This document shows positions 20,817 to 32,851 of a DNA stretch of 64,000 bases, one piece after another. The notes beneath the pieces are model-generated. The model had not been told where the DNA came from. It saw only the letters and a program-made list of their open reading frames with translations, and did no database searches. Source of the DNA: Peromyscus leucopus (Eukaryota > Chordata > Mammalia > Rodentia > Cricetidae); assembly GCF_004664715.2 (NCBI RefSeq), contig NC_051068.1, positions 15,069,798 through 15,133,797 on the forward strand, given 5' to 3'. The translations under genes were made by a program, and so were the position numbers. Numbering within the stretch: position 1 is the first letter of the stretch; every line of letters starts with the position of its first letter.

Positions 20817-23204
20817 GGGATGATAGATGACATAGAACCATCATGACTTCAGTAAACACCTCAGAGTTTAGTTGCTTATCCTAATCTCAAGACATTTGTG
20901 TGACTACAGAAGCTGAGGGAAAACTCTGGACTAATTTGATTTACTTTGTGGTTGCTAGTACATTTGGCAACTCATTTTTAAGAGCAATTATTAACTAGGG
21001 CTTCAGATTAAACATCTTAAAATGACCATGGTTTGAGAAATATATGAATTAGTATTTATCATTGAAGAAAGCAAGATGGTATTTTTGTTTGAATAGCATT
21101 CTAATTTCTACTTGCTCTTTATGAATAACTTATTTTCTGGAGAACAAGATGTTCTTGTTCATTCCTTCCACACTGCCCTTGAACTATTCAGTGACTTCTC
21201 AGCAGACACTGACCTTACACCAGGCATGGACTCTGCGCCAGGTGTTGAATTTCCACGGATATAGACGAAAGTAATGTGCATATATAAATGTGTATGTCTA
21301 AAACCAGGAAACCCTGTCTTTGGACTTGAAATTCATGATAGATTACTCTCCACTTCTTCTTCATTCTTGGTCATGGTCACGTTACTTTATACACTCATTA
21401 AGTAAAAGACATAGTTTATGACAGAGATGATTTAATATCATAAATGTACAGCAAGTAGTAAAAAGCTCATTTTTGATGCGGGGGATGTCATAATTTAACA
21501 TTGTGGTGTTTTTGTATTTGTGTGACTTTTTAAGAAGTTTTTTTCTTTAATGTCACTAGCATTATTTTAAAGAATAGTGACTACTATCAAATCTTTTAAT
21601 TTTTCTGAAACCAGATGCCCTTTAAAGCCCTTTTAAAGACCCATAGATCTCAGGATGTGCTAAAAGGAAAGATATTTCAGCTTTGTGGAGTAATTTGTGG
21701 CACAGAATAAATGCTCAAGAAATATTGATTGATTGAAAACAATTCAGTATCTTATTGATTTCTTCTATTATGTTGGGAACCACTGTGGCTGCAGATGGGT
21801 CGTAGTAGATATTCCATCTCTCCTCCCACCACCTCCTGCCCACCCCACACCCCCCATTCTGCAAAAGTCCATTCTATCTTTCTTCCTTAATAAAAGACAC
21901 CCACTTAGGAAGAAGAAAAAACTTCAATGACTCCGTGTCCTTTCCCACCACGACGATCAGGGTAGAGTTCTGTTAAATGCTGCTGCTTTCACTGTCATAA
22001 AGGTTTAACCAACAGTGTCTGTCTCCTTCCTTCCAGGTAAGACTTGCCCACTCCCTAACCTTTAGGTCACTCCAATCATGTTATTTCTCCAATAATAGTA
22101 GAAGTAATGGAGTAGGCAGGAAGTGGAGGTAGAAGGGCTATAGCTCTGCTGGTCTGGCTTTTGTTTGCTTGTCTCTAACTACCTGAAACTACTTCCTTCT
22201 TAGCTTTATAACAATAGAGCAAAATGGGTGCTTCTAAATGGTCCCAAAGCTAGCCAGACTTTTGTAACCTATTATTATGACCCTTCTCTCATCAGTAATT
22301 GTTCTGCAATTTGTGCCTACAGAAGCGTTATGGCCCACAATGCCCACCTAAGATATGGTGCAAGTAGCTTGGGGGACAGCCCTGGTGATTAGCACATACC
22401 AGGGTCTTACAGGTCACCAATCCAAGAGGCTTAAACTACTTTAAAATATGTGAATAGTAAAGTGACGAACACATTGTTGAACGATCCTCTAATTTCATTT
22501 TAATGGGGCGAGAAAACCAAGTTGAGAAGTTCTGTGTCTGTTTGGTAGAATATGAGAAACAGCTATTCAAAAGAATAAAGAAAAGGAGAGGAGCAAGAAA
22601 AGGCGTGAAAGGAGAGGAGAGGAGAGGTTGGAGGAGACACGGACATGGAAATACATACTGGAGTTCATCAGTTGACTGTAAATTGCAAGCTGCCATTTCC
22701 CCTGTGTGTTGACAGTGGGGACTATGCACCAGGGAGCAGCAGGCACAGTGACAAAGGAGCCATCTACGGAAAGATGCTTTTTTTGTGTCCTCCGAGAACC
22801 TTCTTTTGTGCTGGTTTTCTCACGTAGCACTTGTTGTCACTGCCTTTTATCGTTAACAGAATTTCCATCAACGTTATTTTTGGAGCAGCTTTATGAACAT
22901 GATAAGCACTCTGTAAGAAGTATCCATTAAAGACTGTGATACATCATGTGCTATGAGCTGTATGCCTCTCTTGGATCATAGCTCTTTAGCCTGATCAGTA
23001 ACAGGGACCTCAAGGGTAGTATAATGGTAATCACAGGAGGCCAGTAAAGAATGATTTTTGATTTTATGATGATGAACACATAAGGCAATTCCCACATAGT
23101 AGTAAAAAGTACTAGAAAAGCATTGAGTGGGGAAATATGGGGTGATTAAAAGATGACATGCATAATTATTATGGTTAAATTCTAATGCCCATGTCTTTAT
23201 TTTT
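20817..23204. other. Unassigned sequence
   Basis: No gene recognised over 2.4 kb. 'gaataaatgctcaagaaata' with gattgatt after it (about 21705-21736) resembles the 3' tail of an old mammalian SINE or LINE. A purine-rich stretch occupies 22575-22640. Frames around 22436-22930 are short and overlap on both strands. Confidence 0.45.
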
Positions 23205-23376
23205 TAAAAATAATTCATTTAACTTTATTTTATGTGAATTGGTGTAATGGTGTCAGATTCCCTGCAACTGGAATTATAGACAGTTATAAGCTGCCACGTG
23301 GGTGCTGGGAATTGAACCCAGGTCTTCTGGAAGAGCAGCCAGTGCTCTTAACCACTGAACCATCTCTCCAGCCCCC
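23205..23376 (-). repeat. B3-type SINE, antisense
   Basis: It runs from 'actttattttatgtg' through 'gtgtcagattccctgcaact' and 'gtgggtgctgggaattgaac' to 'ccatctctccagcccc'. The 3' part is shortened relative to full-length copies. Confidence 0.85.
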
Positions 23377-23643
23377 TAAAGTCCATTTCTTTTAGAAAAT
23401 TTTTGGAGTTGTTCTTTGGCTCGACCCCAAATATTTTGCCACTATTGACCATTTCCTAAGGCTCTTTGTAGAGTCCTTTTAATTCAAGTGTGTGTGTTTT
23501 ATATGTGGTTCTTTGGCCTCCTAGTCATAGATAAAGGTGAGACATACAGAATACTCTTCCTGAGTCTCCCCACCCACTAGGATTTGCTCACATGCGCACT
23601 GAGCACACAAGGGTCAGGCTCTAAGCACTAACTTATCTGCTTT

Positions 23644-23646
<3 letters not shown>

Positions 23647-23684
<38 letters not shown>
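23647..23684 (+). repeat. (CT)n microsatellite
   Basis: An uninterrupted run of about 19 ct units. Confidence 0.95.
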
Positions 23685-23686
<2 letters not shown>

Positions 23687-23690
<4 letters not shown>

Positions 23691-24594
23691 ACTGCAGATA
23701 GTATACTAGTTAATGTTGTATCAATCAGTCAGTCAAAAACACAGGTTTTAAGACATAGGTATAACAATACAAATGGAATAACATGGGTAACAATGGTCAG
23801 AAAATTCAGGAGATAAGATCAGTTTGTTATGTTTAAAATAAATAATCTTTGCTCTCTAGAAATTCAACAGTCATTTAGGTTGTTCTAATAATCACAAAAG
23901 CAAACAGCAATGGCAAAATAGAAAAATGGGCACCAAAGAGGGGGGCAGATGTCAGGGGCAGTCTTACTCTGATTTCTTCATGTCCCTCCCAGAGGTTGGG
24001 AAGGCAGAAAGTACCAATCTTTCATAAGCTAAAAATCAGCTCTGGGAGACTAGGTTAGGCAACCGTTAATTCATTGCATCTATAAATGCAATTGTTTACG
24101 GACTCTCAGATCTGTATATATGCAGAATGTGTTTCACTTAAGAATTTTCAACCTAAAACCATTCACAGGAGGAGTTGAGCCACACACGGGATGTGTGGAC
24201 TTCACCTCTGATAGCATGGTGCTGAGGCTGAGTTCAGGGTCTGTGAACTACTTTGAAACAGGTTTCTCCACGTCATTGTGCCCAGTTATATGGAAGAGCA
24301 ATGGGATGGTAGAAAGCGTGTGTAGGGTGAGGTCAGGGGAAGTTTAGAAATAAAGTAGAGCTGGTCAAATGATTGAAAGTACAGAGGAAGGGTTGATTGT
24401 TTCCCTGAAGGACAAGGAGTCATCTACCTAGATACAATCTTAACACAATTGCAATTACCAGAAAGAAATAGCACTCAGGGGACTCTGTTGAGAGGATTCC
24501 TAGACAGTAATATTAAAATCTTTCTAAACAAGCATCACTAACACTTTACATGTATTTACCATGCATTACATATCATCAGTTAATACCTGTTCAA
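23687..24594. other. Unassigned sequence
   Basis: No gene or clear repeat. A 75-codon frame at 24120-24347 has no domain signal. Confidence 0.5.
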
Positions 24595-24895
24595 AGAGCC
24601 TTCTTTTTATTTTCAATTTTTAAAAACTAAAATATAGTTATATCATTTTCTCTCTCCTTTTCCTCCCTCCCACCCCTGAGTCTCTCAAGTTCATGGCCTC
24701 TTTTTGTTATTATTATTGTTATATATATATATAGAGAGAGAGATAAGCACAGCTTGCTGAGTCCATTTTGTACAACTTATATGAGTATGTTTTTAGGGCT
24801 GACCACTTGGTAATTGGACAACCTACTGGGGCTCATTCCTGGGGAAGAGTAATTCTCCTTTTTTTAGCAGTCTTCAATTGTTCATGGCTACAAAG
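24595..24895 (-). repeat. L1 3' UTR fragment, antisense
   Basis: A pyrimidine-rich stretch, 'agttcatggcctctttttg', a ta/ga microsatellite (24718-24743), then 'gggctgaccacttggtaatt' and 'ggggctcattcctgggg' are the reverse complement of a common rodent L1 tail segment. Confidence 0.65.
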
Positions 24896-25529
24896 AGACT
24901 TCTTGGTAACATTTTTTTTCGAGGACACAACAGTGTCTTATCAGATAAGATAAGGTCATTAATTTTTTATTTCTAAAGTGGCTAACAGAAGCTTTTATTA
25001 GAAGTGTTTTCCTAGTCATTTTATTGTTCATATTAATATACCATATGTTCCCTAATATTTATACACAAAACATTTGGAAGCCACATGTTCATTGGGGGAG
25101 GGATTCTTAACTGAAACATGTAATGTGGACACATGCTGACCTAAACTTACACAGCATAGCAAGGCACTGTGTGTTAAAGGAGAATGGCAGGGAGGGAAGG
25201 TAACATGGTCTATCCTATGGTAACCCATGCCGAGGGCTGTCCTTTCTGTGTGACACATGATGATACCAGATCAGTTCCAATAGTGAAGCTTTCAGATATC
25301 AATGCTTTCTAATTTCAAGATAAAATACTCATCAATAAAAATTCTCGTCTCTTCCGAACAGAGCACCTTTTGCAGGTAACAAGGTGTGCATGCCCCACTT
25401 CAGAGATCCTTCTTCTAGAAGGATCTAGAAGATTAGCATGAGTGTCAGATGTCTATTAGCTTCATATTCATTCTGACAAGGTCTAAGTTTATTCAAAAGA
25501 TGTGCGACTATACTGGTGATAAAATTTTT
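24896..25529. other. Unassigned sequence
   Basis: Nothing recognised. 'gaagattagcatgagt' near 25428 recalls U6 snRNA but the flanks do not match. Confidence 0.5.
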
Positions 25530-26137
25530 TTTTTTTATAACCCTTTATTTCAGAGGTTCAAAGCTTATTTGAATTTGAGCAATAGCAAAGTGTACAGATA
25601 CTGAAAAATAAAACCCCAATGGTGGATAACTACAAAGACCCAGTATCTTTAAGATACAGCAGGGCAGCTGCAAATATGAACTCACAGAGGTTCTGACAGC
25701 AGGTACAAGACCTTTATAAGCTCAAGCCAGACCAAATCCCATTGTGCAAGGGAGAGGTGGGCAGCCAGTCCACTGCTAGCTGAGCAGATACTGGTAACTG
25801 ATAGGTGCTGGAGAGGCAGAGCAGGTTTTTAAGGCCCTGCTAAGTTGACTATACTCCAGCAGAGGTCCACACATCCCAAACTATATGACCAACACAAATT
25901 GAGCTTGACACAAGGTTGGGTGGGTAGGTGGAACCAACTGTATGTTTTGTATTTCTTTTTGTTCCACTTGCTCTTTTTCACTGTCAACCTGCATAAGAGT
26001 GATTACTGATAACTATGAAACAACATCAATATTAGGGTGTCCTAAAATGTACTCCACCAGTTGATATGGGAGAAAAGGGGAGTTGAGGGAGGGACCAGGG
26101 TCAGGATGTAATGTATGAGAGAAGAATAAAAAAATCT
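25530..26137 (+). repeat. L1 3' UTR, sense
   Basis: 'caatggtggataactacaaa', 'gcaaatatgaactcacagag', 'aagctcaagccagaccaaat' and the A-rich end at 26127-26137 follow the 3' UTR of a muroid L1. It is 5'-truncated, with no ORF2 part. Confidence 0.8.
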
Positions 26138-26139
26138 AC

Positions 26140-26465
26140 TCCATCAAAGAAATTAATCCATCACTTTTCAATTTAGCTTTAGGTAGGTTCTTAGGACAAG
26201 GGCATAAAGCAGCCACATTCCTTATAAAAATATCACAAGAATGGTCTCTAGCACAGTTGACAATATTTTTTTTCCCAAAGCTTCTTTGAGCTTGTTCTCC
26301 ATAGTCCACACAGCTCTGAGCACTATTGTTTTTCAAGTTCCTACCAGGACGGCCTGTTATCCTTTGCTTACAGCCTTCAATCACTTTTCTAGTCCAAAGT
26401 CCCAAAGTATTCCACATTCCTCAGAAAACCACACTGCAATGTCCACTCCCTGGTATCAACGTCTG
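26140..26465 (-). mobile_element. ERVL/MaLR interior fragment, antisense
   Basis: 'agcttctttgagcttgttct', 'ttctagtccaaagtcccaaa' and 'ccctggtatcaacgtctg' are the reverse complement of the interior that follows a MaLR 5' LTR, including the Leu-type primer site next to the LTR. The rest of the interior and the other LTR are missing. Confidence 0.65.
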
Positions 26466-26818
26466 TTTTACTTACTTTGTACTTAGTTGCTGTAATAAAA
26501 TACCATGACCAAGACAACTTATAAAAGGAAGAGCTTAATTAGGCCTATAGTTCCAGAGATAGTAGAGCCAAGGCATGGCAGTAGGTGGTTGGAGCAGTAG
26601 CTGAGAGGTATGTCTTGATCCACAAGCAAGAGCGTGAACATACTGGGAATAGCATGAGCCTTTTAAAACCTCAAAGCCCATTCCCAGTGACATACCTCCT
26701 CCAACAAGGCTACACCTCCTAATCCTTCCCAAATAGTTCCACCAACTGGGGACCAAGCATTCAATAATGTGAGCCTCTAAGGTCCATTTTCATTCAAACC
26801 ACCAGAGTTTCTGTTATT
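26466..26818 (-). repeat. MaLR-type 5' LTR, antisense
   Basis: Plus-strand landmarks are 'taccatgaccaagacaactt', 'tacctcctccaacaaggcta' and 'ccaactggggaccaagcatt'. It is contiguous with its interior at 26140-26465, so this is a 5' LTR of a truncated minus-strand element. Same family as 12872-13156 and 32639-33118. Confidence 0.75.
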
Positions 26819-26819
26819 T

Positions 26820-27715
26820 TAATGAACTGTAATTTTCTATAATGGTCCCTTTTCTGCAAAAAGAAGCTTCTTTGATGAAGGATAAGAACTACACATATCT
26901 GTGGGTATAAGGTCAAGTATTTAGAATGTAGTTAGAAATAATACTGGTTTAGGAAAGTGAAACTAATATGTTCTCCTCTAAAATCTAATGACCTACTAGC
27001 CATGGGTAGTTGACCAAGTCTTTAGTCCTAGGTATAATTTCCTTCCTATAGAGCGGGTCTTATGTCCAGTTAGAGAGCTATTTGTTACTACCAAGATAAA
27101 AGTGCCATTATTGCACCTTTAGAGATTTATTGCACCTGCTGTGCTGATCATTGTCATGGTTCATAGACATTCTAGCTAGGTAGGACTAGTAGTTGCTTTC
27201 CTACTGTGGCATCTTGCATAGAATTTTCTGGTATTATTAAAAACTAGTTTTCATTGAGGAAGCTGTTAGATCAGATTCAGCTTCATGCCTTGGAGTACTA
27301 TGTCCAAAATGTGTGGTGTCATCAGCATAAATGATTTGCATTCAACTTCTGGGAAGCAACAATGGTAAGAGTAATAGCCTATATTTTGAGAATCTCCTGG
27401 AATCCCCTCACCAATACTCAAAAGGGGGGTTGCCATGCCTGTGACTTAGGTATTTTTAAGACAGTCCACAGATCTTCAGGGGAGCATTACCATTCCAAGT
27501 GGTATAATTTCATCTAAACTATATATACATACATTTAAATGTATTATATGTAGTTTTAGGCAGATATTCAACAATGTAGTTCTTTATGGCCTTTTCAAGA
27601 ATCCTTAGTATTATTCAGTTCATCTTCCTTCCCCTTTTGTACTGACATCCTTTCCACTTCCCACTTTAAGTCCCTGCCCTACTTCCCCATTTCTTCCTTC
27701 ATGGAACCTCTAACA
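26820..27715 (-). repeat. L1 3' UTR, antisense
   Basis: 'aaaaagaagcttctttgatg', 'gtgccattattgcaccttt', 'cttctgggaagcaacaatgg' and 'gagaatctcctggaatcccc' are the reverse complement of the long rodent L1 3' UTR. The pyrimidine-rich part at 27620-27690 is the complement of its polypurine tract. Confidence 0.75.
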
Positions 27716-27719
27716 ACCC

Positions 27720-28245
27720 TTACACCAAGGCTCAGGAAACAGCATGGAAGAGAGGACTGAAAGCTTGTAAGGGACAGAGCAGGAAGTCTGCTTGCTGCAT
27801 GACTGAGTCCTCTAGACAGAACAGGGAAGCCACACCAATGAAGGTCTCAACAATACACGTAAACAATGATGACACCAGTTGATACCCCAGTGATGGGGAA
27901 ATCACATGGTACCCCATCTGTAGATGACAAGCTGTAGGCAGTGAAAAACTGCAGAGGAAGGGAGAGTTAGTCTTCCCCAGAAATGAGCACTCTAAATGGT
28001 TATCCAATCCCAAGTGGTCATTTCTACACATACAAGCAACAATAAATAGACTCAACGGTATTTATTTGTTTATTCATGTATCTATATATGCATATATATG
28101 AATGCAACAATAATAATTAAAGAATAAGAGGCTGTGAATTTGAAAGTGAACCTAGAGAGGGGCCTAACATGGAACGTACGAAAGGGAGGAGGAGGGATGA
28201 TGTAATTATATTTTAATTACGTACAAACGTTAAAAATTAAAGAAA
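27720..28245 (+). repeat. L1 3' UTR, sense
   Basis: 'gagcactctaaatggttatc', 'aaagaataagaggctgtgaa' and 'gatgatgtaattatatttta' follow the last 500 bp of an L1, ending A-rich at 28240. It lies directly against an antisense L1 3' UTR. Confidence 0.75.
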
Positions 28246-28639
28246 GGAAGTGATGGCTGGACATTTTTCAGAAATTATGGGCAACACATTCTTAGACATG
28301 GAAATTTCAAAGAATCTTGAGAATGAAGAAACAGTCATTCATCCATCTTTGAGAAACTTCAGTACAATAGAGGTCTTAAGAGTTCAAGACACAAGGGTCA
28401 CTTATGTAAGCATCACAATTGGACTGGGAGCCACCTTCTCAGAAGCAGCTACAGAAGTGTGGGATGATATTATTCCAAAACTGGAAAGCCTAGAATTCTG
28501 TACTTTCTGAATCTACCTTTTAGAAACAGAAATAAACAGCCCAGTATTGATAAATACTATTGATTAAGTTTGTCATTATACCTCAGGCAGGAAGAAAGTA
28601 ATCACATGTGAGAAATTTGAGCTGTAATAGAAAAAAATT
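28246..28639. other. Unassigned sequence
   Basis: An 86-codon plus-strand frame (28250-28510) starts just after the L1 tail. I recognise no domain, and there is no supporting splice or promoter signal. Not called as a gene. Confidence 0.4.
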
Positions 28640-28805
28640 TTAAATATGTTTGTTGTATGTGTGTGCTGTTGGCATGCATATGCAGCCACAGAACAACTTT
28701 GTGAATTCAGTTCACTTCTTCCACATTTACATGGGTTCCAGGAATCACACTCAGGCCATTGGCTTAAACCTTGAAAACTTTTTACCACCAGGCCATCTTG
28801 TTGGC
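28640..28805 (-). repeat. B4/B3-type SINE, antisense, diverged
   Basis: 'catttacatgggttccagga', 'atcacactcaggccattggc' and 'caggccatcttgttggcc' follow the antisense order of this SINE group. Confidence 0.55.
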
Positions 28806-29104
28806 CTAATAAAAAGAATCTTTAATAAGTGGCAAACAATAAGTGAGTCTAAGCAAAGATTAACTGCTGCGGGCCCAAGGAATTTTTGGTGTTACTTGGC
28901 TTGTTATATATCAGCTGTATTCTGTTATGAAAATCATGTGTGCCTTCATAGTTTTTTCCAATTGACTTTCCCCTAAGAAGGGCTAACAGTGTAGACTGAT
29001 CACGCTCTGGACATACACATTCCAGGTATTTGGAGAACAGCCTCAGGAAAGGCTTTCTCTGGAATCAGATTATCTCCCTTAGCCACTTTCAAGGACTACA
29101 GGAA

Positions 29105-29295
29105 ACACCACCCAGGTGGGCGCCCAACTTCCGAGGATAACAATGATAACAGCCCACCTGCAAGTCTCCTGACTTAAATTCCACAAGGAGACACCGCCCA
29201 GGGGGGTGCCCAACTTCCAAGGACTAACAATGGTAACAGCCCACATGCAAGTCTCCTGACTTACGGTAAATTCCACAAGGAGACACCACCTAGGA
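29105..29295 (+). repeat. Two-copy 86-92 bp tandem repeat in U3
   Basis: 'acaccacccaggtgggcgcc' (29105) recurs as 'acaccgcccaggggggtgcc' (29191), and a third start 'acaccacctagg' appears at 29283. Each unit includes 'cagcccac.tgcaagtctcc'. Tandem units just upstream of a TATA box are typical of LTR enhancers. Confidence 0.85.
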
Positions 29296-29389
29296 GAGGT
29301 GGACGTTAAGTAATAGCTTTACACAATTTAGCTCGGACCCTCCCTTTATATACCGGGACTTCCAGGGCACAAAGGGGAGAAGAGAAAAG

Positions 29390-29700
29390 AGAATGGAAGA
29401 ACTAGATGGGTAGGAACTTGAGAGGAACAAACTGAGATTGAGAAGAACTAGATTGAAGGGCTAAAAGAGGACTAGAGGAACGAGATGGAAGATGAGGAAG
29501 AGCCAGATGGGGAAGAACAAGATGAGGAAGAGCCAGATGAGAGAGGAGCTGATAGGGGAAAGAACTAGATAGGTGAGAACCTAGAAGGGACAGAACTAGA
29601 TGAAGGAATTAAGATAGAACCTAGAGGGGACAGTAGACAAATATAGAGAAATCAGGCAAGAAAGGAGCTAGACATGAGAGCAGAATAGAAGCTGTGTAGA
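29390..29700 (+). repeat. Purine-rich imperfect array in the LTR
   Basis: Repeated 'gaactagatg' and 'gaagagccagatg' words with variable spacing make a degenerate 10-14 bp array on the plus strand, between the TATA box and poly-A signal. Confidence 0.75.
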
Positions 29701-29870
29701 GAGAGAACTATCACAGAATAATAATAAAGTGTATGAACTAAGAAGTTTCGTGTACATAGAATCATTTCTTTTCATCAAAGATTAATTATCAGCTGGTTGT
29801 AGATTCTTCCCGGACCATGGGAGGGGACTATCGAGGGGCTGGACCTCCATAGTCCCCGATAATTAACTGC

Positions 29871-30152
29871 ATCATAAATGATAAAAATCATGAGCTCACA
29901 GAATAGAAGTAAAATATAGGTCAATAAAAACATGGCAATTGGGAGTGTTTACTGAAGACAGGACTATAAGGTTTCCATTGTTATCATTTCAGAGGATGGA
30001 GTTACCAGCCACAGGCTTCAGTAAGGTAACAATGCCGGTTCACTTTGCTAGGATGGGATCTGAGAGAAACAGAAATAAAGTGTGTAAAATCCAAAGTAGT
30101 AGTCGAAAGAGAAAAATAGCTAAACTTGAAAAAGTTAAAAATAAAAAGACAT
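29871..30152. other. Unassigned sequence
   Basis: Nothing recognisable. Confidence 0.5.
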
Positions 30153-30382
30153 GGGGCTGGAGAGATAACTCAGCAGTTAAGAGCACTGGTTGCTCTTGCA
30201 GAAGACCACGGTTGGTTCCCAGCATCCATACAGTGGTTTACAAGCATCTGTAATTCCAGTTCCAGGAGATCTGAACTATTCTCCTGGCTTTTTTGTATAC
30301 CAGTCACATACATGGTACATATACATACATACATGCAGGCAAAATATGCATACACAGAAAATAAACACATTAAAAATAAGAT
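30153..30382 (+). repeat. B3-type SINE
   Basis: 'ggggctggagagataactca', 'gttaagagcactggttgctc', 'ggttggttcccagcatccat' and 'gtaattccagttccaggaga' give a nearly full-length B3 with an A-rich tail. The internal A/B-box promoter region is at the left end. Confidence 0.88.
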
Positions 30383-30885
30383 GTTTAATAAAGCAAGACA
30401 AAAAACATAGATAACATGGCAGAAATCAATGCAAGTATATCAGTAGTGTGAACTAAGTATGTTATTCTAAAGATTGGATTTTTTTAAATGCACAACTTAT
30501 GAGGACCTACCTGTCCAGCACAGAGATATTGACAAGTTAAAACAAAATGATTGAAATGAAAGTCCCCGCAATCTTTGGCCAACAGGAGCTTGGAAGTAGT
30601 GTTGAGGGAAGTGGACTTGAAGACCACTGAAAAGGGGACCTTGGGCTGTGGATGGGATTTATGTCAAACACTCTGAAGATTCAGGAAGTAGACTAGTTCT
30701 GAACTTGGGTGTATTTAATATATATCCTCAAAGTATGCAAGTGAAGATTGATAAAACTGTGAGAGAGGCTTAAGTTGGGGAGAGGATAACTAACATTGGA
30801 GATTATAAAACACCATTTTATAAGTTTTACACACGCATGTGCACAAGCACACACATGGAATTACATGATCTATTTTAATATTATA
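30383..30885. other. Unassigned sequence
   Basis: Nothing recognisable, possibly diverged L1-like sequence. Confidence 0.4.
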
Positions 30886-31310
30886 TAAAAGTACCAGACC
30901 CAGGTGTAGGTACCCTGCAGTTGTTGGTCAGGGGTGTACTGGAGGATGCCCCCAAAACATTAGAGGTTAGTGCCATTGCTCAATTGGCCACAAGAACTTG
31001 ATACTACGACCTTATTGCTGAAGACATCCTAGACGGTTGTCACATGACATGGAGAAATCAAGTTGGTACTGACCAGGAAGTCTGCTCCCTGCTGCCTAGA
31101 TATCAAGGTAGTGGAAGGTGTTCTGGAGTCTGTTTGTGGAAAAAGTCATCAATAGTCTAATCTAGCTGTGAACCTCGTGAACTATAATAATGATCAGCAT
31201 GGCAAGATATGCCAATAGATACAACAGTGACATGAATATTATGGGGTAATCAACTGCTTTCTGATTAGATTTAAGGTGCATGCCTTGTACTATCACCTGG
31301 CAAAGAACCC
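30886..31310 (+). repeat. L1 3' UTR fragment, sense
   Basis: 'cattgctgaagaca'-like text, 'caagatatgccaatagatac' and 'atcaactgctttctgattag' match the sense strand of the rodent L1 3' UTR. It is cut at the right where an antisense L1 begins. Confidence 0.65.
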
Positions 31311-31910
31311 TCTTTGATTATATCTATCTTTCCATTTCCTCTCTCTGGACTAGGATGGCAGGCCCTTGGGCATATGCTAAGAAATGGTATATGTGGGTCA
31401 TATGGTGGGTTTACTTTTAGCTTTTGGAGAATTCTCCACAATGATTTCCAGAGTGTCTATACTGCAGCAGTAGTGAACGAGGGTTCTCCTCTACCCTATT
31501 CCAGCCAGCATCTGTCCTCAGTTGTTAGTTCATCTTAGCAGTTCTGACTGGAGGAAGATAGAATTCAATTTTTTTAAATTTGCATTTCCCCAGTTGCTAA
31601 AGATGTTGATCACCTTTAAAGATATTCCTCAGTCATTTTTATTTCTTCTTTGGAGAATTGTGTATGGATCCATAACCATTTTTAGATTGAGCCATGTGTT
31701 TTCTTGACTCTTTGTTGAATTCTCTCTCTATTCTAGATACTAATCCTCTGTCAGATGTATGCTTTGTGGGTTCCTCTTCACACCACTGATTGTTTCCTTA
31801 GCTATGCAGAAGCCTTTTAGTTTTATGAAGTCCCACTTACTAATTGTGCTTAATTCCTGAGCAAACGGAGTCCTATTGGGAAAGCCCTTCATACCCATAT
31901 CATGTAGCAT

Positions 31911-32111
31911 TCTTTTTTTTTTTTAAGATTTATTTTTTTACTTATTTATTATGTGTACAGTATTCTGCCTGCATGTGTCCCTACAGGCCAGAGAGGGCGC
32001 CAGATCTCATTACAGATGGTTGTGAGCCACCATGTGATTGCTGGGAATTGAACTCAGGACCTCTGGAAGAGCAGTCGGTGCTCTTAACCACTAAGCCATC
32101 CCTCCAGCCCC
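31911..32111 (-). repeat. B2 SINE, antisense, nested in L1
   Basis: A T-rich start, 'acagtattctgcctgcatgt', 'attgaactcaggacctctgg' and 'ccatccctccagcccc' give a complete antisense B2 of about 200 bp. L1 sequence continues on both sides. Confidence 0.9.
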
Positions 32112-32638
32112 CGCCTATCTTTTCTTCTAGCAGTTCAGCATTTCAGGCTTTCCACTGAGGCCTTTGATCCATCTGCACTTGATTTTTGAGCAGGTTGATA
32201 GATTCAATCCTCACTTCCCTTTTCCACATGTGGACAGCCACGTTTCCCAGCACCATTTGTCAATGATGCTGTCTTTCTTCCAGCATATGATTTTTGGAAT
32301 CTTTGTCAAATGTGAGATGGCTGTTTGGTTCTTCTCATTTGTCCCAGTGGTCTACATGTCTGTTTTTGTGATAGTGCCATGCAGTTCCTATTACTATAGC
32401 TTTGTAAGACAGCTTGAAGTTTGGTATGGTAGTTCTTCCAGGACTGTTCCTTTTGCTCAGAATTGCTTTGGATATCCGTGTTTTTGGTTTTTGTTTTGTT
32501 TTTTGGTTGTTGTTGTTGGTTTTTTTTTTTTTTGGTAATTCCATATGAATTTCAGTATTTTTTTTATTCTTACAAAGATTGTTGTGGGATTGAGATCGGA
32601 ATATATTGAATCTGTAAACTTCTTTGGACAGTGGTCAT

Positions 32639-32851
32639 TGTCTTAGTCAGTGTTCACTTGCTGTGAAGAGACACCATGACCATAGTAACTCTTATAAAGG
32701 AAACCATTTAGTTGGGGCTGGCTTATAGTTTCAAGGGTTTAGTCCATTATCATCAAGTCAGGAAGCAGGGTAGCTCACAGGCAGACATGGTGCTGGAGAG
32801 GTGGCTGAGAGTTCTACATCCAGATCTGTAGACATCAGGAAGTGGGGAGAG

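Larger units (their letters stand above)
28859..29870 (+). mobile_element. Lone LTR of about 1 kb flanked by a 9-bp direct repeat
   Basis: The body runs from 28868 ('tgcgggccca') to 29861. The direct repeat attaactgc lies at 28859-28867 and 29862-29870. Inside are a TATA-like 'ctttatatacc' (29344-29354) and a polyadenylation signal aataaa (29722-29727), in the order expected for U3-R-U5 on the plus strand. U3 holds two copies of an 86-92 bp unit, and the stretch between TATA and poly-A signal is a purine-rich imperfect array. The end reads ...gata rather than ca, and 9 bp exceeds the usual 6, so the edges could be off by a few bases. No interior is present. Likely ERV2-class; family not recognised. 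Confidence 0.72.

Noticed and set aside
25400..25450. U6 snRNA-like words (gaagattagcatg)
   Set aside because: Only about 13 bp matches and the conserved 5' part and gcgcaagg block are absent.
29105..29295. Gene-like direct repeats as a coding tandem domain
   Set aside because: Units are not a multiple of three, contain stops, and lie in LTR U3 next to a TATA box.
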